17,292 bases of DNA from Dehalococcoidia bacterium (GTDB lineage: Bacteria; Chloroflexota; Dehalococcoidia; GIF9; AB-539-J10): positions 1 through 17,292 of the forward strand of contig SOHS01000073.1 in the NCBI GenBank assembly GCA_004377135.1. The letters run 5' to 3'. The notes beneath the pieces are model-generated. The model was not told the DNA's origin. It was given only the letters and a program-made list of their open reading frames with translations, and did no database searches. Numbering within the stretch: position 1 is the first letter of the stretch; each line of letters begins with the position of its first letter. This document shows positions 7,859 to 14,569 of this stretch, piece after piece. The translations under genes were made by a program, and so were the position numbers.

Positions 7859-8878
7859 TTATTCGGTCATTTTCAGGACTCCTGCCCCACGCATTTTCCC
7901 CTCCTTGAGCAGAATTAAGGCTTCGTTAGCTTCTTCCAATTTAAATTCCTGGGTTTCAGGGATAATGGGAATTTCGGCAGCCAAGGGAAGGAACTCTTGA
8001 GCATCCTTCCTAGTTACATTAGCCACACTTTTCACTTCCTTCTCATACCACAGGTGCTCAGTGTAGTCTAATTCCGGAATGGGCGTTACCTTTCGAATGG
8101 CATTTATGACCACCCTGCCTCCCTTTTGTAAATTTCTTAAAGCTTGGCGCACCGGCTCTCCCACAGGAGTAAAGTCGATGGCGCAGTTTAGCTTTTCCGG
8201 GGGAGTATCACCCGTCTCTCCGACCCAGTCCGCTCCTAATTTTCTAGCTAAATCCTGATGCTCTTTCTGCTTGGGTCGGGTAAAGACGAAAACCTTGCCA
8301 TCGAGATACTTATATTTGGCAACCTGGATAACAATATGGGCGGAAGCTCCAAAGCCATAAAGCCCCAGCACTCTGCCATCTTCCATCCTTGAGAGTCTCA
8401 AGGCTCGGTAGCCAATCACTCCGGCACATAAAAGCGGGGCAGCCTTCACATCGGTAAACTTTTCGGGAATTGGATAGGCAAAGTCCTCTGATACTACGGT
8501 ATATTGGGCATAGCCTCCATGAGCATCTTTCCCTGTCCATTTTGCCGTGTCACAGAGGTTTTCCTTGCCTTTTAGGCAAAAGGAACAACGACCACAAGCC
8601 CAATTAATCCAGGCAATTCCCACTCTATCGCCTTTCTTGAATTTTCTTGCCTCCGGCCCCAAGCTTTCCACCCTGCCCACAATTTCATGACCTAAAATCA
8701 TGGGAAATTTTGAAGGAGCCACCCGACCTTCAATTTCGTCAATCTCGGTGTGACAAACTCCAGAGGCAGAGACTCGAACTAAGATTTGACCTCTCTCGGG
8801 AACAGGTTGGGGCAAATCCACCAGCCTCAGAGGTCTTTCTTCGACTGATGAGATTTTCTCCAGCACCATCGCCTTCAT
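7859..8878 (-). CDS. Zinc-dependent alcohol dehydrogenase (medium-chain dehydrogenase/reductase)
   Basis: The enzyme oxidises alcohols or reduces aldehydes with NAD(P). Catalytic zinc ligands are seen in GVCHTE, GHEIVG and LLCAGVIGYRAL. The structural-zinc set is CGRCSFCLKGKENLC. The nucleotide-binding loop is LYGFGASAH rather than the common GxGGLGH; I recall this variant from a zinc-ADH subgroup near AdhP. The 339-residue length is normal. I chose ATG 8878 (MKAMVLEK) because it fits the family N-terminus; the upstream ATG at 8908 would place a hairpin (8900-8923) partly inside the gene. It follows the NAD(P)H-hydrate repair gene and precedes the nitroreductase gene. Substrate unknown. Confidence 0.92.
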   Translation of the reverse strand: MKAMVLEKISSVEERPLRLVDLPQPVPERGQILVRVSASGVCHTEIDEIEGRVAPSKFPMILGHEIVGRVESLGPEARKFKKGDRVGIAWINWACGRCSFCLKGKENLCDTAKWTGKDAHGGYAQYTVVSEDFAYPIPEKFTDVKAAPLLCAGVIGYRALRLSRMEDGRVLGLYGFGASAHIVIQVAKYKYLDGKVFVFTRPKQKEHQDLARKLGADWVGETGDTPPEKLNCAIDFTPVGEPVRQALRNLQKGGRVVINAIRKVTPIPELDYTEHLWYEKEVKSVANVTRKDAQEFLPLAAEIPIIPETQEFKLEEANEALILLKEGKMRGAGVLKMTE

Positions 8879-8899
8879 TGTTTCACCATCTTTCCCTTT

Positions 8900-8923
8900 A
8901 GGCAGCAAAACATCAAGCTGCCT
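8900..8923. other. Perfect hairpin in the leader of the alcohol dehydrogenase gene
   Basis: AGGCAGC and GCTGCCT form a perfect 7-bp stem around a 10-base loop, about 22 bases upstream of the preferred start codon. No run of T follows on the minus strand and only TTT on the plus strand, so a Rho-independent terminator is not convincing. It could be a transcript-processing or stability element, or a regulator site. Confidence 0.4.
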
Positions 8924-8967
8924 TTATGTCATACTTGTAGTGCGTGCTAAATAGCTCTGATACCCCC

Positions 8968-10542
8968 TCATACCACGAAGATGCTTTCATAAAGATTTTG
9001 TGAAATCTCAGCAAAGTTATCCCTGTAAAGCTTCACCGTCTCGGGGAGGTAGTCCAGTATGTCTTGCGCCGTTATCCCATCCTCACCTTTATCCACAGCG
9101 GCAACATCGCCCGAAAATCCGTGGATAAACACACCCATCCTCACCGCGTCCTCAATGGCTAATCCCAGACCATACATGGCGGCGATAGTCCCCGTCAGGA
9201 CGTCGCCGCTCCCAGCAGTGGCCATGCCGGAATTGCCACTTAAGTTGATGAAAACAGTTCCGTCGGGATAGCCTATGAGGGAATGGGCTCCCTTTAAGAT
9301 AATTATGGCATTGAGTTCTTTTGCCGTGCGCTGCAAAACATCTACCTTGTTCTTATTTATCTCGCTTATCTCCATTTTGGCGATTCGGGACATCTCGCCC
9401 AGATGAGGCGTAAGTATCGTCAGTGCTTCCCTCTTTCTTATTTCCCCCAGGGCTTCAGCAATGGCAGTAATTCCATCGCCATCTATGAGCAGAGGCTTGC
9501 TGATTCTGGGAGCTAGCTTCCGTACCAGTTCCTGCGTCTCCCTGGCCAGAGAAAGACCGGGGCCCAGGACTACCATATCCACCGTTTGGGAAAAATCTAA
9601 GAGTTTATCCTGGTTTTCCAGTGCTATGCTTCCTGAAGGCGTCTCTTTTTGAGGAACAAAGACAATCTCGCTTCCCTTACTTGCTATGAATGGTGAAATA
9701 GATTTGGGTGTTGCCAGGTAGGAAAGCCCGCCTCCGGCTTTGAGAAAAGATAAAGCAGAGAAATATGGCGCACCGAGGTAACTTGTGGAGCCTGCAATAA
9801 AGAGAGCCTTTCCATAGCTTCCCTTGTGAGTATCTGTAGCTCTTTCTGGAAGCTCTACGGTATTATTGACTGCTACTTTTATGGCTTGGGAATTATAGAG
9901 GGCAGGTGGGAACGATATATGCGAAACGTATAGTTTTCCGCAGTGCTCATAGCCGGGATAAAGCATAGTTCCCAGCTTGGGAAGCCCGAATGTCACGGTA
10001 TAATCTGCCTCTATTGCCACACCCATTACTTCCCCGGTATCGCCATTTATGCCTGAAGGAATGTCCACGCTAAATACTGTACTCAGACTCTCGTTTATCA
10101 GTTGAATTACATCTTTGTATACCCCGCTTACCTTTCGGACAAGACCTGTGCCAAATACGGCATCCACGACGGCGTCACAATCAAGGAGTTCAGGTATTGC
10201 CGAGTCAATTGAGCTGATTCTGGACATCTCTATTGGCATTCTGGATACTATTTCGAAGTTCTTTTTTGCCGCCCCTCTAAATTTGGCTTCATCGTCCAAA
10301 AGAAAGACTTTTACCTCCCCACCATTGGAGTGAATCTTCCTGGCAACAACCAGCCCATCTCCACCGTTGTTGCCACCACCACAAAAGATAACGAATTTGT
10401 TGTTCTTTATTCCAAATTCCTGCAACATGACGAAGTACACCGCCTGGCCAGCGTTTTCCATCAAAAGGTCTTGCGAAATACTAAATTCTTCCGTAGCACG
10501 CCTGTCCAGGTCTTTCATTTCATCCACCTTAGCTACTTTCAT
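8968..10542 (-). CDS. nnr: Bifunctional NAD(P)H-hydrate epimerase / ADP-dependent NAD(P)H-hydrate dehydratase
   Basis: This metabolite-repair enzyme epimerises and dehydrates damaged NADHX and NADPHX back to NADH and NADPH. The N-terminal epimerase domain (YjeF_N type, about residues 1-215) shows DLLMENAGQAV and CGGGNNGGDGLVVAR (residues 54-68), then VDAVFGTGL and VDIPSGINGDTG. The C-terminal ribokinase-like dehydratase domain (about 235-510) shows KGSYGKALFIAGS, VVLGPGLSL, LTPHLGEMSR and AGSGDVLTG near 445. The 524-residue length fits the fused form. I prefer ATG 10542 (MKVAKVDEM), 4 bases after GGGGGTG, over the ATG at 10572. It is the first gene of the oxidoreductase series, which fits a NAD(P)H-intensive cluster. 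Confidence 0.93.
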   Translation of the reverse strand: MKVAKVDEMKDLDRRATEEFSISQDLLMENAGQAVYFVMLQEFGIKNNKFVIFCGGGNNGGDGLVVARKIHSNGGEVKVFLLDDEAKFRGAAKKNFEIVSRMPIEMSRISSIDSAIPELLDCDAVVDAVFGTGLVRKVSGVYKDVIQLINESLSTVFSVDIPSGINGDTGEVMGVAIEADYTVTFGLPKLGTMLYPGYEHCGKLYVSHISFPPALYNSQAIKVAVNNTVELPERATDTHKGSYGKALFIAGSTSYLGAPYFSALSFLKAGGGLSYLATPKSISPFIASKGSEIVFVPQKETPSGSIALENQDKLLDFSQTVDMVVLGPGLSLARETQELVRKLAPRISKPLLIDGDGITAIAEALGEIRKREALTILTPHLGEMSRIAKMEISEINKNKVDVLQRTAKELNAIIILKGAHSLIGYPDGTVFINLSGNSGMATAGSGDVLTGTIAAMYGLGLAIEDAVRMGVFIHGFSGDVAAVDKGEDGITAQDILDYLPETVKLYRDNFAEISQNLYESIFVV

Positions 10543-10737
10543 TTTCACCCCCTTGCCAGCGATTGCCTGCAAGCTAATATTTCACTATGGCCATAGAGTA
10601 CTCAACTAGAATGGTACATCACTCCTGAGAGAAAGCACAAGGGTGATACACAATCCAACAGTAGAATTCTACAGGCTGAAAACTGGCAGTTGACACTTAT
10701 CGATAGTATAATACACCTATTCGCAGGATTGACCAAC
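10543..10737. other. Divergent intergenic region
   Basis: This 195-base region separates the minus-strand hydrate-repair gene from the plus-strand cyclophilin-like gene and should contain promoters for both. On the plus strand TTGACA (10690-10695) and a perfect TATAAT (10707-10712) are present, but only 11 bases apart. TATAAT ends 25 bases before the ATG and could serve with a poor -35. On the minus strand TTGAGT and an AAATAT about 17 bases apart give a weak candidate. No riboswitch was recognised. Confidence 0.35.
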
Positions 10738-11106
10738 ATGGGAAAGAAAATTCGAATAAAAGCAGGAGAGATTGAAGCAGAGGCTGAGCTAAATGATACC
10801 AGAACGGCGCAGGCAATCGGGGAAGCGTTGCCTATGAAAGGACATGTCAATCTCTGGGGAGATGAAATATATTTCTCAATTCCCCTTAGCCTTAAGCTAG
10901 AGGCTGGACAAGAAGTGGTAAGCATAGGAGATTTAGGTTACTGGCCTGATGGCAATGCATTTTGTATCTTCTTCGGTCCCACTCCTGTAAGCCAGAGAGG
11001 TGAAATTCGCCCGGCGAGCCAGATTACTGTGTTCGGCAAAGTCATCGGCGACGCCACGATATTTAAAAAGGTAGCCTCAGGAACGAAAATCGTTGTCACG
11101 AGCTAA
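10738..11106 (+). CDS. Cyclophilin-like-fold protein (TM1367 type)
   Basis: The 122-residue product resembles the small cyclophilin-like beta-barrel proteins typified by TM1367, whose biochemical role is not established. Supporting stretches are the N-terminal IRIKAGEIEAEAELNDTRTA, then ALPMKGHVNLWGDEIYFSIP, the highly typical DLGYWPDGNAFCIFFGPTP, and the C-terminal TVFGKVIGDATIFKKV. I chose ATG 10738 (MGKKIRIKAG), preceded by AGGA 11 bases upstream. The in-frame ATG at 10690 would add a sequence unlike the family and would lie upstream of the likely transcription start. It is followed after 37 bases by an FMN reductase gene on the same strand, so the two are probably cotranscribed. Confidence 0.78.
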   Translation: MGKKIRIKAGEIEAEAELNDTRTAQAIGEALPMKGHVNLWGDEIYFSIPLSLKLEAGQEVVSIGDLGYWPDGNAFCIFFGPTPVSQRGEIRPASQITVFGKVIGDATIFKKVASGTKIVVTS

Positions 11107-11143
11107 TAACGATCCTCTAAATATCATTTAGGAGGTAAGTACG

Positions 11144-11725
11144 TTGGAAAATAAAGCAGTGACTAAGCAAGTACTGGTCATTTTGGGTAGCCCGAGGAAA
11201 AAAGGAAATAGCTCCGCTCTAGCAGACCGGATTTCGCGAGGGGCAAAATCCGCTGGCGCAGAAGTGGAAACTCTGTTTCTTCAAGACCTGAAAATCAGTC
11301 CCTGCAGAGGTTGTGACACTTGCCAGACGCATGATAGCAAAGGATGCGCAACCAAAGACGACATGCAAAAAATATACCCGAAGTTGATAAGAGCAAACGC
11401 CTGGGTCATTGCCAGCCCGGTTTATTGGTTTACAATGTCCGCTCAGACAAAGATATTCATGGATCGCTGTTACGCACTCCCTGCCTATGCAAAGAATCCT
11501 TTTGCAGGCAAACGGATCGCCATTGCAATGAGTTACGGGGATATTGATGCAGTCAAATCCGGGTGTGTGAATGCGTTGAGAACATTTCAGGATGCTTTCA
11601 GATACACAAGATCAAAGATAGTTGGTATGGTGTACGGCAGTGCGATGAAGGCGGGTGAGATTGTAAATAATGAGGCGTTGATGCGGGAAGCTGAAGAACT
11701 GGGGAAACTGCTGGTGAGCCGTTAA
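11144..11725 (+). CDS. Flavodoxin-fold NAD(P)H-dependent FMN reductase
   Basis: The 193-residue product has the flavodoxin-like fold of the NADPH-dependent FMN reductase/iron-sulfur flavoprotein group. VLVILGSPRKKGNSSALADRI (residues 10-30) is the FMN phosphate-binding loop. Two cysteine-rich stretches follow, CRGCDTCQTHDSKGC, a common feature of this group (CxGCxxC). SPVYWFTMSAQTKIFMDR is the flavin-contact region. The start is TTG at 11144, supported by AGGAGGT 8 bases upstream. The cysteines could bind a 4Fe-4S cluster as in iron-sulfur flavoproteins, but many homologues without a cluster share part of this motif, so this is open. Likely electron transfer or quinone reduction. Confidence 0.87.
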   Translation: MENKAVTKQVLVILGSPRKKGNSSALADRISRGAKSAGAEVETLFLQDLKISPCRGCDTCQTHDSKGCATKDDMQKIYPKLIRANAWVIASPVYWFTMSAQTKIFMDRCYALPAYAKNPFAGKRIAIAMSYGDIDAVKSGCVNALRTFQDAFRYTRSKIVGMVYGSAMKAGEIVNNEALMREAEELGKLLVSR

Positions 11726-11735
11726 TTGGACAACA

Positions 11736-11752
11736 ATACCTAATTTAGGTAT
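11736..11752. repeat. 17-bp perfect inverted repeat at a convergent gene junction
   Basis: ATACCTAA and TTAGGTAT flank a single T. The palindrome overlaps the last codons and stop of the minus-strand flavodoxin gene and lies 11 bases after the stop of the plus-strand reductase gene. There is no T-run, so a bidirectional terminator is only weakly supported. Confidence 0.4.
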
Positions 11753-12219
11753 GATGCCCCAGAATTTTTGAGGCTTTTGGCGAAATCTTCTGCTTGTCTT
11801 AAGTCTTCGGTATCGGGTCTGCCCTTGTTTACTCCGCCAACGAGCTTAGTTACCCTGTATGTATCAAGTCCCCGGCAGGAGAATTCGCCGATAATATCGA
11901 AGCCTTTTCGTCGCAGTCTTTCTTTTAACGGTTTATCGAAATTATGGATAAACTGTATTTTCCTTAGTCCGCTTGTCGAAAAAATGAATGCTTTTTTATT
12001 TCTTAGTATGGATAACATATCGACAAAATTTAGTAGATTTTTATGATGTTTGCCAAAATAAATCCCCGAGCCAAAACCAATTAAATCATACTGCTCAAGC
12101 ATGCTTGTAGCCACTTGCTTCACCTGCAACAAGTCGGCATTAAGAATATCTGTCATTACCTTAGCAACCCTTTCAGTATTGCCATGGTGCACGGAGATAT
12201 AGATTATTAGAGCTTTCAT
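11740..12219 (-). CDS. Flavodoxin-family protein
   Basis: The 159-residue product is flavodoxin-like. MKALIIYISVHHGNTERVAKVM is the FMN phosphate-binding loop (T/S-x-x-GNT), followed by YDLIGFGSGIYFGKHHKNLL and the KAFIFSTSGLRK strand-loop, with CRGLDTYRVTKL later. It resembles the flavodoxin/protoporphyrinogen-oxidase-like HemG group and small archaeal and clostridial flavodoxins. It is an electron carrier or menaquinone-linked flavoprotein by family. I prefer ATG 12219; the upstream ATG at 12288 would add 23 residues unlike a flavodoxin and would run through the hairpin downstream of rplA. The gene occupies the position after rplA where rplJ-rplL is normally found. Confidence 0.82.
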   Translation of the reverse strand: MKALIIYISVHHGNTERVAKVMTDILNADLLQVKQVATSMLEQYDLIGFGSGIYFGKHHKNLLNFVDMLSILRNKKAFIFSTSGLRKIQFIHNFDKPLKERLRRKGFDIIGEFSCRGLDTYRVTKLVGGVNKGRPDTEDLRQAEDFAKSLKNSGASYLN

Positions 12220-12258
12220 TATTTGTTGTCTTCCGTATTTCAAGTTTAAGTTTGACGG

Positions 12259-12276
12259 AAAAAGTTCTCCCGAACT
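12259..12276 (-). terminator. Weak Rho-independent terminator candidate after rplA
   Basis: On the minus strand AGTTC-GGGA-GAACT is followed directly by TTTTTCC. The stem has only 5 bp, so strength is doubtful. A partly overlapping alternative hairpin CTGGAA ... TTCCAG (12275-12297) lies just upstream and cannot form fully at the same time. Position, about 110 bases past rplA and before the flavodoxin start, suits the end of the ribosomal-protein transcript. Confidence 0.4.
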
Positions 12277-12388
12277 GGAACCAACCAACTATTCCAGACA
12301 ATCAGTGATGGCAATTCGCAGATTTCCAATATAGGCGCGCAACGCAACAGGCCTGTCACATATAAGAACATTGTAGCTTCTGGTTGGG

Positions 12389-13111
12389 TTATCGGCTTAA
12401 GAGGCCTGACACAGCAAGTACAGATGTAATATCCAGCCTAAATCCCGGCCCCATACTGGTAGAGAGAACCACGCTTTTGATATATTGCCCTTTGGCCCCG
12501 CTTGGCTTTGCTTTAACAATAGCTTCAATCGCTGCTGCGAGGTTCTCCAAGAGCTTGTCCTTATCAAAACTGATTTTACCAATGGGCAAATGGATAATAG
12601 CTGTTCTATCCAAACGAAATTCAGTTCTACCTTTACGAGCTTCATTCACAACGCGAGCTAGATCTTGAGGCGGTACTACTGTGCCCGACTTGGGATTGGG
12701 CATCAAACCTCGCCGACCTAAAATACGACCGAGCTTGGCTACTTTGGGCATCATATCAGGGGTGGCAACAGACACATCAAATTCAAGCCAGCCACCTTCA
12801 ATTTGTTTAATAAGCTCGTCTGCTCCAGTATAGTCAGCACCTGCTTCCTCCGCCAACTTTATCCCTTCACCTTGGGTAAAGACGAGCACTCGTGTCTTCT
12901 TCCCCAGTCCATTAGGCAATAGAATTACACCACGCACTTGTTGGTCAGCACTGCGAGGATCGACCCCCATCCTCAAATGGAGCTCAACGGTCTCATCAAA
13001 TTTGGCATAGGAAACCTCCTTAGCCAATTCAATCGCTTCTTCAGGAGAATAGGTCTTCGATTTATCTACAAGTTTACTAGCTTCCTGGTATTTCTTACCA
13101 TGTTTTTCCAC
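12389..13111 (-). CDS. rplA: 50S ribosomal protein L1
   Basis: L1 binds 23S rRNA at the L1 stalk and, in many bacteria, represses translation of its own operon. The 240-residue product carries the family's N-terminal KYQEASKLVDKSKTYSPEEAIEL, VELHLRMGVDPRSADQQVRG, LPNGLGKKTRVLVF, the signature region LGRILGRRGLMPNPKSGTV and GAKGQYIKSVVLSTSMGPG. It lies 20 bases after rplK, as in the conserved rplK-rplA pair. The gene ends at 12389 and is not followed by rplJ and rplL, which come next in most bacteria. Length and motifs indicate a complete protein. Confidence 0.97.
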   Translation of the reverse strand: MEKHGKKYQEASKLVDKSKTYSPEEAIELAKEVSYAKFDETVELHLRMGVDPRSADQQVRGVILLPNGLGKKTRVLVFTQGEGIKLAEEAGADYTGADELIKQIEGGWLEFDVSVATPDMMPKVAKLGRILGRRGLMPNPKSGTVVPPQDLARVVNEARKGRTEFRLDRTAIIHLPIGKISFDKDKLLENLAAAIEAIVKAKPSGAKGQYIKSVVLSTSMGPGFRLDITSVLAVSGLLSR

Positions 13112-13131
13112 TTACTTATATCCTCACAAAT

Positions 13132-13554
13132 TTATTCTACCTCGACTCCCATGCTCCGAGCTGCGCCAGCAACAATGCTTGCTGCCTTATCAATATCAGT
13201 CGTATTGAGGTCCTTCATTTTATTTCGTGCGATCTCATAAACTTTATCTTTACTTATCTTGCCTATTTTCTCGCTTCCAGTATTACCGCTACCCTTTTCT
13301 ACTCCCAAAGCGCGCCGTAACAGATCAGAAACAGGCGGCATCTTGGTCACAAAGTTAAAGGAGCGATCCTCATATACAGTTATCTCAGCAGGAATGATAA
13401 AACCTTCTTGAGAAGCAGTTCGTTCATTATATTCCTTACAAAAAGCCATAATGTTAATACCATGTTGCCCTAAAGCAGGCCCCACAGGTGGTGCCGGAGT
13501 AGCTTTACCTGCAGATATCTGCAACTTAATGACCGTTTTAACTTTCTTCGCCAT
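13132..13554 (-). CDS. rplK: 50S ribosomal protein L11
   Basis: L11 forms, with 23S rRNA helices 43-44, the base of the GTPase-associated centre and works with EF-Tu and EF-G. The 140-residue product is of standard length and shows KLQISAGKATPAPPVGPALGQHGINIMAFCKEYNERT, the family's proline-rich N-terminal motif, VTKMPPVSDLLRRALG and the C-terminal signature TTDIDKAASIVAGAARSMGVEV. It lies 44 bases after nusG and 20 bases before rplA. Confidence 0.97.
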   Translation of the reverse strand: MAKKVKTVIKLQISAGKATPAPPVGPALGQHGINIMAFCKEYNERTASQEGFIIPAEITVYEDRSFNFVTKMPPVSDLLRRALGVEKGSGNTGSEKIGKISKDKVYEIARNKMKDLNTTDIDKAASIVAGAARSMGVEVE

Positions 13555-13598
13555 TACTGATTCTCTCTTTCATTACGTTCTGGGCTCCTATTCAGGCG

Positions 13599-14126
13599 TT
13601 ATATCCTTTCTATCCCCAGGAGGTCCAACTCCACAGGCGTTTCCCGGCCGAAGAGCGATAGCAAAACTATTGCCTTACCTTTGTTCAGATTAACTTGCTC
13701 CACTTTGCCGATGAAGTCAATAAAAGGCCCACTCGTTACACGTACACTATCTCCTTCCTTAAAAGTCATTTTAACCTCGGTAGGAGCTTCCTCTATGCGT
13801 CGCAGGATGGCATCCGCTTCTTGATTAGGTAAAGGAACAGGTTTGGTACCAGCACTCACAAAGCCAGCGACCCCGGGGGTGTTGCGCACTATATCCCAGC
13901 TGTGCTCGTCTAAACTCATATTTACCATGATATAACCTGGGAAAGCTTTTTTAATCAGCGTATGACGCTTTCCACCTTTGATTTCAATCTCTTTAGTTGT
14001 GGGTATCACCACATCAAATATCTTATCACCCACATCCATATATTTAATACGCTGTTCTAAGTTCCTCCTGGCCTGCTCCTCATGCCCTGAAGAGACGTAT
14101 AATAAGTACCATTCTCCATCAACCAT
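13599..14126 (-). CDS. nusG: Transcription termination/antitermination protein NusG
   Basis: NusG binds RNA polymerase, suppresses or stimulates pausing, and links it to Rho or to ribosomes. The 175-residue product has the NGN domain (EWYLLYVSSGHEEQARRNLEQRI, then KKAFPGYIMVNMSLDEHSWDIVRNTPGVAGFVSAG) and a C-terminal KOW domain (EGDSVRVTSGPFIDFIGKVEQVNLNKGKAIVLLSLFGRETPVELDL). The arrangement and length are standard. It starts at the ATG 6 bases after secE ends, and the secE-nusG-rplK-rplA order is conserved in bacteria. Confidence 0.97.
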   Translation of the reverse strand: MVDGEWYLLYVSSGHEEQARRNLEQRIKYMDVGDKIFDVVIPTTKEIEIKGGKRHTLIKKAFPGYIMVNMSLDEHSWDIVRNTPGVAGFVSAGTKPVPLPNQEADAILRRIEEAPTEVKMTFKEGDSVRVTSGPFIDFIGKVEQVNLNKGKAIVLLSLFGRETPVELDLLGIERI

Positions 14127-14132
14127 TGATTA

Positions 14133-14360
14133 TTAACCACCTAGAAGCAAAAATAGTTGTGTAAAAACCCAATCTAAAGCACCTAAAATGGCCCCTACAA
14201 TGGCACACACAACGAGCACTAAGAGACTCAACCTCAAAGCTTCTTGCCTCGTTGGCCAGTGCGCTTTTCGCAGTTCAGCTATTACCTCGGGAAAGAAACT
14301 GAACCTCGATTTTTTAGCCGGAGCGGACTTAGTACCCGCTTTCTTAGCTTGAGTTGTCAT
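14133..14360 (-). CDS. secE: Protein translocase subunit SecE
   Basis: SecE is the clamp-like subunit that stabilises SecY in the translocon. The 75-residue product is of the short, single-membrane-span type found outside enterobacteria. A lysine-rich N-terminus is followed by the conserved amphipathic segment FFPEVIAELRKAHWPTRQEA and one membrane helix (about residues 45-72, LSLLVLVVCAIVGAILGALDW). It sits between rpmG (3 bases upstream) and nusG, the usual location. Confidence 0.95.
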   Translation of the reverse strand: MTTQAKKAGTKSAPAKKSRFSFFPEVIAELRKAHWPTRQEALRLSLLVLVVCAIVGAILGALDWVFTQLFLLLGG

Positions 14361-14363
14361 AAG

Positions 14364-14534
14364 TTACTTTGTTTCGCGATGAACAGTATGGCTACGACAA
14401 TGAGGACAATACTTATTCAACTCCAGCCGTTGCGGATCATTCTTCTTGTTCTTCGTAGTAGTATATGTTCTCCGCAAACATTGATTGCAAGCCAGGTGGA
14501 TAATTATGCGTAAATCGCCCTTCTTTTTAGCCAC
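14364..14534 (-). CDS. rpmG: 50S ribosomal protein L33
   Basis: Translation of the minus strand from GTG 14534 gives a complete 56-residue L33, MAKKKGDLRIIIHLACNQCL then RRTYTTTKNKKNDPQRLELN and KYCPHCRSHTVHRETK. The two CxxC pairs (C16/C19, C43/C46) mark the zinc-binding type. It is shorter than many gene-calling cut-offs. The start is GTG without a clear Shine-Dalgarno. It lies between tuf (35 bases upstream) and secE (3 bases downstream), the position in which L33 is commonly found. Confidence 0.95.
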   Translation of the reverse strand: MAKKKGDLRIIIHLACNQCLRRTYTTTKNKKNDPQRLELNKYCPHCRSHTVHRETK

Positions 14535-14569
14535 GTTTAAAAATTTACAAAGTGCTTAGGCGTCGTTAT

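Noticed and set aside
10690..10712. TTGACA and TATAAT upstream of the cyclophilin-like gene taken as one promoter
   Set aside because: The boxes are only 11 bases apart, far from 16-18; the TATAAT may still serve alone, so this was described only within the intergenic region.
12246..12371. 41-codon ORF (MFLYVTGLLRC...) between rplA and the flavodoxin
   Set aside because: No ribosome-binding site, no recognised similarity, and it runs through the terminator-like hairpins.
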